Source: a bacterium (GTDB lineage: Bacteria > Bacteroidota > Ignavibacteria > Kapaibacteriales > UBA2268). From it: a stretch of DNA of 8,298 nucleotides. A program made the position numbers and the translations under genes. The stretch covers positions 1-8,298 of the forward strand of contig JANJUO010000409.1 in the NCBI GenBank assembly GCA_024710535.1, read 5' to 3'. Shown piece after piece: positions 1 to 8,200 of the stretch (position 1 is its first letter; the number at the start of each line of letters is the position of its first letter). The notes below the pieces were generated by a model. The model saw nothing but the letters and a program-made list of their open reading frames with translations, was not told the DNA's origin and searched no databases.

Positions 1-7
1 ATATTAT

Positions 8-388
8 TCAAATTATATACCATATAAATAAAATATAATAGTGAAAAATATTTTTTATTAAATTGATTATTTCGTTTAATTTTTGCAGTGATACAGATAT
101 ATATTTAATTGCTACAATACTATTTCCATCTGCTACAAAATTATTTCCATCTGCTACAATACTATTTCCAACAGCTACAAAATTATTTCCATCTGCTACA
201 AAACTATTTCCAAGAACTTCATTGTTATCTCCATTTGCTACAAATTTATTTCCAACAGATTCGAAATTATTTCCATCTGTTACATAATCATTTACATCTA
301 TATTCTTCTTATTACCTTCAGCTTCATAATATTTTCCATAAGCTACAATTATATTTTCAGAATATTTTAATTTTTTTGTAATAATATA
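8..388 (-). pseudogene. Open frame through the 21-bp repeats, possible remnant of a repetitive protein
   Basis: Reading leftwards, one minus-strand frame is open from just after a TAA at 391-389 to a TGA at 10-8, about 126 codons. Through the array it reads as heptads of the form DGNNFVA or VGNSIVA. Gly and Asn at heptad positions 2 and 3 are each kept in about 10 of 12 units. The alternation of two heptad types (for example AVGNSIV then ADGNNFV) superficially recalls glycine- and alanine-rich repeats of YadA-type adhesin heads. The frame contains no ATG, GTG or TTG, has no Shine-Dalgarno sequence, and is followed by an AT-rich tail. It is therefore either a decayed fragment of a repetitive protein gene or a chance by-product of a stop-free repeat. 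I cannot decide between these, and function is unknown. Confidence 0.2.
111..362. repeat. 21-bp tandem repeat array, about 12 degenerate copies
   Basis: Twelve consecutive 21-bp units can be laid out without gaps from 111 to 362. The typical unit begins GCTACAAAATTATTTCC and ends in ATCT or AACA. Units 1-5 and 7 (111-215 and 237-257) are close to the consensus. Unit 6 and units 8-12 (216-236 and 258-362) are increasingly diverged. The best-kept part is the TATTTCCA core. The variable columns are 8 (A/T), 10 (C/T) and 19-20. Because 21 is a multiple of three and the unit lacks stop codons in several frames, long open frames exist on both strands. None has an ATG start or a ribosome binding site. 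There are no unique spacers, so this is a minisatellite and not a CRISPR array. Confidence 0.9.
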
Positions 389-462
389 TTATTTTTACAT
401 TTTTATAAAATAATTTATTTAATATATTCGTTATATATTTCAATATATAATTTTTTTTATTC
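363..462. promoter_or_regulatory. Extremely AT-rich leader upstream of the FnIII gene
   Basis: Only six of these 100 bases are G or C. The stretch lies between the repeat array and the Shine-Dalgarno site of the downstream gene, so it must contain that gene's promoter unless transcription enters from further left. It includes a 14-bp perfect AT palindrome (AATAATATATTATT, 380-393) and several TATA-like strings. The composition makes any -10 call meaningless by eye. I saw neither a clear TTGACA-type -35 box nor a Bacteroidota-style TTTG/TAnnTTTG pair. Confidence 0.35.
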
Positions 463-468
463 AAGGAG
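463..468 (+). promoter_or_regulatory. Shine-Dalgarno site for the FnIII gene
   Basis: AAGGAG sits 7 nt before the ATG at 476 in otherwise nearly pure A/T DNA. It fixes the start codon and implies strong initiation. It contrasts with the hybrid kinase start at 5216, which has no comparable purine-rich site. Confidence 0.85.
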
Positions 469-475
469 ATAGACT

Positions 476-1657
476 ATGGCTTCTGTAGAATTTAAGCGTG
501 ATTATCGTATGTTAGATGCTGAATTATGTATGTTTGCATCAGATCTATGTGTACGACTTTCAAGAGATTTGGACGACGTCTCAGTATTTGGTATTAATGA
601 TTCATTAATTAATGACCTTAGAAATTTAGGTGATGAATTTGAAACATTTCCATCTGATGATGCTTATCTTGGTGATATGATGCTTGCTACACAAACAAAA
701 AATCAAATTGCCGAACAATTGCGTGAAACAATACGAAATATGGCATTGCGTGTGCAATTGAAATGGGGAACAAGTTCGCCACAATATAAATCTCTAGGTG
801 CATTATCTGTTAGTAAAGTATCAGACGATGTTCTTCTTGGTAGTGCAAATAAAATTCTTGGACGTATGACTGGCTATCTTTCAGAATTGTCATCAACAGG
901 ACTAACGCAGAGCGATCTTGACAACTACGCAGATCAAATATCTTCTTTTGAGTCAGCTTTGAATGATTATGCTTCTGCAATTGAACTTCGTGATAGTAAG
1001 ACAAGAGAACGCATTATGAAAGGTAATGAACTTTATAAATATGTTGTTAATTATTGTGAAATAGGTAAACGTGTTTATGAAAAAACCAATTACGCTAAAT
1101 ACAATGATTATATTATCTACACTAATGTATCACCAGGCTCTTTAACTGCTCCACAAAACTTTATGTTTAATCCTCTAAGTTATGAATTTACATGGAATGC
1201 TGTTAATAATGCAACAAGTTATGAGCTGCAGAGTTCATCGGATGGTATTAATTATACTGAATACTGGGCTGACTCCGGTACAAGTTGCAGTTATGAAGAA
1301 TCTCCTAATATAAAAATGTATTATAAAATACGTGCAAGAAATTCTAATGGATTTGGTCCTTTTTCTATGGTTATACAATATAATTTTGCACCGCCATTAA
1401 TACCACCGGATAATTTCCGTTATAATTCTGATACATTTTATTTTCTTTGGAATGAAGTTCCAAATGCAGAATATTATGAATTTCAATTCCGCTTGCTATC
1501 TGATTCTAATTGGAATTCTCTTAGTGCAGGAACAAATACTAATTTTTATCACGCAGATCCTCCGGGAGAATATTTGGCACGTGTAAGAGCTGTAAATGGT
1601 AATAATTATGGTCCTTGGAGCATTACTCTTGAATATAGTGTTGGTATTAATAATTAA
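476..1657 (+). CDS. Protein with unknown helical N-terminal domain and two fibronectin type III domains
   Basis: This is a 393-residue protein of unknown function. Residues 1-215 are predicted by eye to be mostly helical and charged. They contain an LKWGTSSPQYKSLG stretch (95-108) and end in GKRVYEKTNYAKYNDYIIY (197-215). I do not recognise this region as a named family. Two FnIII-like domains follow, at about 224-304 and 307-388. Each has the core Trp (FTWNAVNNATSYELQ; FLWNEVPNAEYYEFQ), the Tyr/Arg strand (YKIRARNSNGFGPFS; ARVRAVNGNNYGPWS) and a GPFS/GPWS end. They look like duplicates of each other. There is no signal peptide or membrane segment, so the protein is probably cytosolic or exported by a non-Sec route. 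FnIII domains usually bind proteins or carbohydrates, so a structural or binding role is a guess. The start is supported by AAGGAG 7 nt upstream. The gene is convergent with the kinase and appears to be a single-gene unit ending at the hairpin at 1702-1738. Confidence 0.9.
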   Translation: MASVEFKRDYRMLDAELCMFASDLCVRLSRDLDDVSVFGINDSLINDLRNLGDEFETFPSDDAYLGDMMLATQTKNQIAEQLRETIRNMALRVQLKWGTSSPQYKSLGALSVSKVSDDVLLGSANKILGRMTGYLSELSSTGLTQSDLDNYADQISSFESALNDYASAIELRDSKTRERIMKGNELYKYVVNYCEIGKRVYEKTNYAKYNDYIIYTNVSPGSLTAPQNFMFNPLSYEFTWNAVNNATSYELQSSSDGINYTEYWADSGTSCSYEESPNIKMYYKIRARNSNGFGPFSMVIQYNFAPPLIPPDNFRYNSDTFYFLWNEVPNAEYYEFQFRLLSDSNWNSLSAGTNTNFYHADPPGEYLARVRAVNGNNYGPWSITLEYSVGINN

Positions 1658-1701
1658 TTGAATCATGAATTATTACAATCAATAGATAATTTATTTATAA
1701 T

Positions 1702-1738
1702 AAAACCTTCCTAAGATATTAATTCCTAGGAAGGTTTT
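1702..1738. terminator. Bidirectional intrinsic terminator between convergent genes
   Basis: The left arm AAAACCTTCCTA (1702-1713) and right arm TAGGAAGGTTTT (1727-1738) are perfect reverse complements, giving a 12-bp stem with a 13-nt loop. The A4/T4 ends provide a U-tract in both directions: TTTTCTTTG on the plus strand and TTTTATTATAAAT on the minus strand. It lies 45 bp past the stop of the FnIII gene and 110 bp past the stop of the hybrid kinase. It can therefore serve both convergent units. Confidence 0.85.
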
Positions 1739-1847
1739 CTTTGTTTATAATTTTGCAATATTTCAATCAATATTAATTTATAAAATACGTAGTAATACTT
1801 ATATCGAAGAACTTCTTTTTGATTAATTAAAACAATTTATCCAAATC

Positions 1848-4800
1848 CTAATTAATAAATTTATAAATTAAATCGAGTATATCCTTACTGCTAAAAGGTT
1901 TGGATATATAATCATTAAATCCATAAGATAATATCTTTTTCCTTTCTTCTTGGAAGGCATAGGCAGTTTGCGCAATTACAGGCAAATCAGGTCTAATTGC
2001 TTTTATCTGTAATGTGGCTTCTATTCCGTCCATTTTCGGCATACGAATATCCATCAAAACTAAGTCAACTTCAGAATTATCACGGATAAAATCAACTGCC
2101 TGCTTGCCATTAGCAAAATGAATCAATTCAAATTGTGTTTTCTTTAACAATTTACTAAGATAAATATAATTTGCATTATCATCTTCTGCTATCACTATTC
2201 GAATTACCTTTTGGATTTTATGTTCGGGTGCTATTTCTTGTTTTTGATGAACTACTGAAGGAACATGTATGAATGGAATTGTAAAGAAAAATGTTGTTCC
2301 TTTGCTTATTTCACTTTCAAGCCAAATCTCGCCACCAAGAATTTCAACAAGCCCTTTACAAATAGGAAGACCAAGACCTGCACCTTCATGTTCGCGAGTC
2401 GAATTTTGATCTACCTGCACAAACCTTTCAAATATTTTGCTGTGGGATTCGGATGCAATACCATATCCTGTATCTTTAACAAAGAACTGAATATGTGATT
2501 TATAAGATAATTTATTTACAATTTCGTAGCCGAAATCAATACTTCCTTTGGATGTAAATTTAATTGCGTTATTTATAAGATTGGTTAGTATTTGATTAAG
2601 TCTCATTTCATCCAAAATAATGTCACATTCATCATTTTTTAATACAGTAGAATAATTTAGTTTTAGATTTTTTGCACTTGCAAATGGCATAAAGAAAGAA
2701 TGTAGGTTATCCATTAGAGAATTAAGTGCGAATGTGTTGTTTAGGATTTGAATTTGTCCGGTTTCAATTTTGGATAAATCGAGCACATTATTAATTATTT
2801 CCAAAAGGCGCTGTCCGCCTTTATAAATTAATTCTGTATATTCTTTTATCTCATCTTTTTCAATATTTTCATCTTGAAGTAAATTAGAGAAACCAAGAAT
2901 ACCATTTAGTGGAGTTCTAATTTCGTGTGACATATTTTGCAGAAATGCTGTTTTTAGTCTATCGCTTTCTTCTGCTTTTTCTTTGGCTTCGATAAGTTCC
3001 AGCTCTGTTCTTTTTCTTTTTGTAATATCATGGTAATTCCCAAGAAAGCCTTGTATTTCAGGGTCTTGCAATAGATTTGTTATAGTAATTTTTATCCAAA
3101 CATAAGTATCATCTTTTCTTTTATATCTTAGTTCGATTGATCCGGTAGCATTATGTTCTTTTGATAGGTTTCCAACAAAGTTTTGCGCAAGTTCTACATC
3201 TTCCGGATGTACATTTTCCCAAGTACTTTTTCCAATCGCATCTTCGGGAGTCCATCCAAATAATTGTTCGATATTAGGGCTCTTGTATCTGTTTATACCA
3301 TCTTTATCAATAATAACAATAACATCTCCAATATTGGAAATCATCTTGTTTTTTATTGCTTCGCTTTGTCTTAATTTTTCTTCTGCTTCCTTTCGATCGG
3401 TAATATCTATAAATGATGTAACAAATCGATCGTTCACAAATGGCGAAGTAGCAACCAAAAGAAAGCGACCAGTAACAGGGCTTGTCATTTCAGTGAATTG
3501 AACTTCGTCATGAAATTTGTGCACTCTCCAGAAAGCTGTTATAAACTCCGCCGGCATTTGATAAAGATCGGTCGCCGTACGATTCACTACCTGACCATCA
3601 TATAGAGCAGTCTTATAATAAGCGGGATTGACCTCCAGGATGCGATAGTCAACCATCTCTCCCTCATTATTATAGATAATCTCATTCAAAGCCACGCCCT
3701 CACTCAAGGTCTCAAATAGTCTGCGATAGTTGATTTCGCTCTCTTTTAATTTTTCTTCTGCCTGCTTGCGAGAGGTGATATCAATAAAACTTATTATTAT
3801 TTCTGATATTTCTCCATTACTATTCAAAACTGGAAATCCATTAACAATTACCCATGCTGTATCGCTGGATGTACGGCAGACGCCTCCAATCATATTATTT
3901 AAAGGTTCTTTGCTGTTAAGAATTCGCATTATCGGATATTCGTTAATTGGAATTGCAGAATAATCTTCATAAATAAATTTCCATTGTGGATCAATTGCTA
4001 CTTTTCCTTTCATTTGATCTTCGCTTAAGCCAAGTAGTTCTTCTGCTCTTGCATTGCTCATAATAATTGAAGTATCACCTGAATGAACCACTATACCTAC
4101 GTTGAGATTTGTAATCAAACTACGATAACGTTCTTCGCTTATACGTATCACTTCCTCAGCTTGCTTCCTCTCTGTAATATCTCTTATAATATTCATTAGA
4201 GCGGTTTGACCTTTATAATTGAAAACAATTACTTTCACTTCCGCATCGATTAAATGTCCATCTTTATGTTTAATATTGGTTTCAAAACTTGTAAATCCCT
4301 TTGCTTGTAGATCTACAATTCGTTTTTGAATGATTTCAATTGATGGATCTACTTCGAAATCAAGAGCTGTCATTTGTAGCATTTCTTCTTTTGAATATCC
4401 CGTAAGTTTGGCAGTGTTATCATTCATTTCCAACATGTTAGATGGCATACCATTTGTTTCGTCGATACGAAAGATTGTAATACTATCTGAATTTGCTTCG
4501 AAAATTGCTTTATATTTTACTTCGCTTTCTTCTGCTTGCTGTTTGGTAATTTCTAAATTATAATTCGTAACTCTTAGTTCTTCATTCAATTGCATATATT
4601 CTTCGTATTGCTGTTCGAGAAGTTGGTTTTGTTCTAATAATTTCTCTTCTGTCTGCTTGCGAGTGCTTATATCTGTGATTGATAATAGTAAACTATGATT
4701 GCTTTCAATATTATTCAAGTTTTGACCGGAAATATTTCTGCCGCTAATTGTTACAAATATTGGCTCAGCATGAGCTCTTGCAAGCCGTATTTCAAGAGAC

Positions 4801-5216
4801 TTGTTTTCAGGACTTTTGAAAAATGCTTTAAATCTTCCAATGAATTCCGCTTTATCATCATCTGCGATATAATCAATGAAACTCTTTCTGATAAGTTTGG
4901 AGGCATCAATCTTAATCATATCAGCAAAGGTGCTATTAACCTGAATAATTTGCCCAATATCGGAAAGAATGATATAACCGTTGGGGGCTTGATTAAAAAG
5001 ATCTATATAATTATTCCTTGTAAGCTCTAATTCTTTCTGAGTGCTTCTCAATTCTTCATTTTGAAGTTCGAGTTCAATCTGATAAACACTCAATTCATGA
5101 ATAATATCAGATAAATCTTTATTAGAAATACTTTCATTTATTTCATTATTTTCTTTGATGATCGATTCTGCTCTAAGTCGCAAATCTTTCATTCTGTCCG
5201 AAATTTCATTACTCAT
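1848..5216 (-). CDS. Hybrid sensor histidine kinase with five PAS domains and a receiver domain
   Basis: This 1122-residue protein is complete. A helical N-terminus (1-70, with IHELSVYQIELELQNEELRS) is followed by PAS domains at about 70-188, 233-350, 357-485, 490-605 and 615-733. Most end in DIT-x-RK linkers. HisKA has SHEIRTPLNG with phospho-acceptor His764. The HATPase shows N-box Asn883, G1 DTGYGI (915-920), F-box IFERF (928-932) and G2 GAGLGL (945-950). The receiver (about 1003-1120) has the acidic pair near 1012-1013, phospho-acceptor Asp1056 in LMDIRMP, Thr1084 and Lys1106. All catalytic residues are present. No transmembrane segment is seen, so it is probably a cytosolic sensor that autophosphorylates on His and passes phosphate to its own receiver, then to an unseen phosphotransfer partner. 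The start is chosen because the N-terminal helix matches PAS kinases that begin this way; no clear Shine-Dalgarno is present. It lies 34 bp after the CheB-CheR gene, probably co-transcribed. PAS4 is compositionally foreign. Confidence 0.95.
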   Translation of the reverse strand: MSNEISDRMKDLRLRAESIIKENNEINESISNKDLSDIIHELSVYQIELELQNEELRSTQKELELTRNNYIDLFNQAPNGYIILSDIGQIIQVNSTFADMIKIDASKLIRKSFIDYIADDDKAEFIGRFKAFFKSPENKSLEIRLARAHAEPIFVTISGRNISGQNLNNIESNHSLLLSITDISTRKQTEEKLLEQNQLLEQQYEEYMQLNEELRVTNYNLEITKQQAEESEVKYKAIFEANSDSITIFRIDETNGMPSNMLEMNDNTAKLTGYSKEEMLQMTALDFEVDPSIEIIQKRIVDLQAKGFTSFETNIKHKDGHLIDAEVKVIVFNYKGQTALMNIIRDITERKQAEEVIRISEERYRSLITNLNVGIVVHSGDTSIIMSNARAEELLGLSEDQMKGKVAIDPQWKFIYEDYSAIPINEYPIMRILNSKEPLNNMIGGVCRTSSDTAWVIVNGFPVLNSNGEISEIIISFIDITSRKQAEEKLKESEINYRRLFETLSEGVALNEIIYNNEGEMVDYRILEVNPAYYKTALYDGQVVNRTATDLYQMPAEFITAFWRVHKFHDEVQFTEMTSPVTGRFLLVATSPFVNDRFVTSFIDITDRKEAEEKLRQSEAIKNKMISNIGDVIVIIDKDGINRYKSPNIEQLFGWTPEDAIGKSTWENVHPEDVELAQNFVGNLSKEHNATGSIELRYKRKDDTYVWIKITITNLLQDPEIQGFLGNYHDITKRKRTELELIEAKEKAEESDRLKTAFLQNMSHEIRTPLNGILGFSNLLQDENIEKDEIKEYTELIYKGGQRLLEIINNVLDLSKIETGQIQILNNTFALNSLMDNLHSFFMPFASAKNLKLNYSTVLKNDECDIILDEMRLNQILTNLINNAIKFTSKGSIDFGYEIVNKLSYKSHIQFFVKDTGYGIASESHSKIFERFVQVDQNSTREHEGAGLGLPICKGLVEILGGEIWLESEISKGTTFFFTIPFIHVPSVVHQKQEIAPEHKIQKVIRIVIAEDDNANYIYLSKLLKKTQFELIHFANGKQAVDFIRDNSEVDLVLMDIRMPKMDGIEATLQIKAIRPDLPVIAQTAYAFQEERKKILSYGFNDYISKPFSSKDILDLIYKFIN
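3371..3761. other. GC-rich PAS4 block bounded by a 16-bp direct repeat
   Basis: TTAATTTTTCTTCTGC occurs at 3371-3386 and again at 3746-3761, exactly 375 bp (125 codons) apart. On the minus strand it encodes the AEEKL linker at each end of PAS4 in the hybrid kinase. Between the copies GC is about 43% (3421-3780), peaking near 48% at 3541-3600. Sixty-base lines just outside, 3301-3360 and 3781-3840, are about 23%. Codons inside include GC-ending choices such as CTG, GAG, GTC, CCC, ACG, GCG and ACC, in contrast to the A/T-ending codons of neighbouring domains. This looks like a domain inserted or swapped by recombination at the linkers. Confidence 0.6.
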
Positions 5217-5250
5217 AATTAATTACCATAAATCAATTTATTATTTAAAA

Positions 5251-8200
5251 TTATTTAACTTCTTCAAATACAACTGCAAACTTATCGTTTGAAATTTTGA
5301 AAGCTCTACCCATGAAAGTCTTACTTAAGGCAATAGTATGCTCTTTGAATTCTAATGGTTCACCGGTTTGAATCACTTTATCATAATTATCAATCCAAGA
5401 TTGTTCGATATTCGGCATTAATTGCTTAACTGTATTCCCAATTGCCTTATCAGCATCAATACCGGTAAGTTCTTCAAATAATGGATTTACTTTAAGAAAC
5501 ATATAGTCGATAGGATTGTGCTTATCATCATAGATCATCTGATGCAAAGCTATACCACTTTTGATCTCCGTAAATAGAATTCGATATAGCTCTTCGCTAT
5601 TTTTCAATATAGATTCAGCTTCTTTCTTCTTTGTAATATCTTCAAATGTAGAATAAACTTGGTATGGCTTCTTCTTTCCCATCAAGAATTGAGGCACGGC
5701 ACAAATATTTATCCATGTATAATTGAATTTCTGTGGATTAAAAACTCCCATAATCACATTATTGACTCTTTTGCCCGTTTTCAATGCCACCATTGAAGGA
5801 TGTTTATCGCCATCAAATGGAGTACCATCTTCATAAATTGCTCGCCATAGAGGATCAATGGATTTTTTTCCTTGCATTTGCTCTATTGATAATCCCAGAA
5901 TTTGTTCTGCCGCTGGATTAACTAAAATAATCTCACCATTAACATTTTGATAAACTACTCCCAATTCCATAGTTTCGAAAAGAGTTATAAACTTTTCTTC
6001 TGCAAGGTTCAAATCTTCTTGATACTTCTTTAATTTGTTGATATTAACAAATGAAACCACTATTCCCGAAAATGCTTTTGGCGAAACTTTGTATGGAGAA
6101 ATCCTCATAAAAAACCAATCTCCATTTTGAGTAACTACTTCTCGCTCAATAATCTTTGAAAATCTTTGAACTTCTTTTATGAAAAGTAAAGGATCAATAT
6201 TTTGGATCTTATGAGAGATGTGCGTTATCGGTCTTCCAACATCGTTATTCAGAAGAGCGAATATTGATGTTATTTGAGGAGAGAATCTTCTGATTTCCAA
6301 GTTTTCGTCAAGAATAAGTTGTCCTATCAGCGATGCTTCCAAGAGATTATCAATATCATTATGTAATTCTGTCAGTTCAAGAATTTTGCTTTGATACTCT
6401 GCATTAACAGTGAATAACTCTTCGTTTGTGGATTGTAATTCTTCATTTGTAGATTGTAATTCTTCATTGCTTGCTAATAATTCTTCATTCGTTGCTTGTA
6501 ATTCTTCATTAGATGTTTCTAACTCTTCGATGGTTGCTTGAAGATTTTCGCGCGTAAATTGCAAGTCAAGTTCGAGTTCTCTAAGATGCTCTTCTGCTTC
6601 TTTCGATAAATCATAAGATTGGAATGAAGAAGTGGTTTCTACAACTTCGCTTCTTTTAATTTCACCAATAAAAATAAGCACAAGAGGCTCTTGTCCTTTC
6701 TTTTCGGCTAAAGGTTTGATAAATAATTCAACAATTCTATCTTGGTTATTTATAGATAGTCTGATATTCGAAAATCTTAATTCGTTTCTTTGTCTGAATA
6801 CTTTCTGTATTCCGGTAGAAAGAGGCACAGATAATTCTTTCAGAGCCATTTTTGTAATGTCATTAACCATTTTTCCTGATGGTAATTTGAAATATTCTTG
6901 TGTTTCGCCAAATGTTTGTAATATTTCAAAGTGTTCATTAACAATCAATGTAAGTGGAAAGTAATCTTTGGCAACTGTCTGAATGAATCTCTCCAATACA
7001 CGCTCTTCTTCGGCTGATTTTAATTGGCGTCTAACACCTGAATATTGATTTCTTAAATCTCGGGAACGTGTATCGGTAACCGACAAAATATGAGATGTTT
7101 CAAGGTATGGCTTTGTTCTGCCTTTAGAACGATAAATCTTGAGTTTCTGCTCTAATACTTCGAAGTATTCTGCTTTATCGCCAGTAGATTCACTTGTTCC
7201 TAAGAACATAATTCCACCTGAAACGAGTGAAAAATTAAAGAAATCAAATACTTTCTGCTGTAAAATTGGTTGTAAATATATTAAAAGATTTCTGCAACTC
7301 AGAAAACTAATGTTTGTGAAAGGAGGATCTTTTATTAAATTGTGTTGGGCAAATACAACCATTTCACGAATAGGTCGAATTATCTGGAATGAATCATCTT
7401 TTTTATAAAAATACTTTGCTAAATACATTGGAGATAAATCTGCGGCAATACTTTCGGGATATGTTCCTTGTGCGGCAAATTGAATTGCTTCTTTATCAAT
7501 ATCTGTTGCAAATATTTTAATATCTAATGATAAATTCATTGCTTCCATACATTCTTTTGCAAGTATCGCAATGCTATATGCCTCTTCTCCTGTCGAACAT
7601 CCGGCAACCCAAAAGCGTAATTCTCTATTTGGAGTTGAGCCAAACAATTCAGGAAACCATTTTTCTTTTAGAACATCGAATGCTTCTTGATCTCTGAAAA
7701 AACTGGTTACTCCAATTAGTAGTTCACGATATAAAGAAGTTGCTTCACTCTGGTAATTTTGTAAATAATTAGCATAATCTTTGATCGTATCAATTTGATT
7801 AATTGACATTCTTCGTTCAATTCTTCGTGTAACGGTGCTTGGCTTATAAAAAGTAAAGTCAATCTTGCACTTTTCTCTTAAAATCGAGAAAATTTTAGTT
7901 AAACCTTCTTCATCACTCAAAAGAGTGTCAGACCGTTCAATTTTTACAGAATATGGATGCTTAATATATGCTAATAACTGCTTTGGCATTTCTTCCGGTG
8001 GAAGAATGAAATCAGTCAGACCTGTTGCAATTGCTGCTCGAGGCATACCATCAAACTTTGCAGTATCCTCCTTCTGCACCATAACCATTCCGCCATATTC
8101 TTTAATTGCTCTCACTCCACGCGTACCATCGCTTCCTGTTCCCGAGAGAATGATGCTAATTGCCTTTTCGCCCTGATCTTCAGCGAGTGATTTCAAGAAC

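Noticed and set aside
111..362. CRISPR array
   Set aside because: Units are contiguous 21-bp copies with no unique spacers between them, and there are no cas genes nearby.
63..381. Plus-strand small proteins made of LFPSATK or NYFHLLQ heptads
   Set aside because: Both frames begin only at TTG codons without ribosome binding sites. One stops inside the array at a diverged unit. The open length is explained by a stop-free 21-bp repeat.
810..1004. Minus-strand open frame inside the FnIII gene
   Set aside because: It is a shadow of the plus-strand gene, with no recognisable domain and no start signals. The same holds for the plus-strand open frames within 2265-5030 and 6632-8176 opposite the two large sensor genes.
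5209..5229. Six-codon minicistron (ATG GTA ATT AAT TAT GAG TAA) overlapping the kinase start
   Set aside because: It has no ribosome binding site of its own, and such short ATG-to-stop stretches are expected by chance in AT-rich DNA. It could at most play a part in translational coupling, for which there is no evidence.
111..6543. Homology between the 21-bp array at 111-362 and the 21-nt coiled-coil repeats at 6418-6543
   Set aside because: Only the period and general A/T richness are shared. The unit sequences do not align well beyond short AATT and TTC strings, so the match is probably coincidental.
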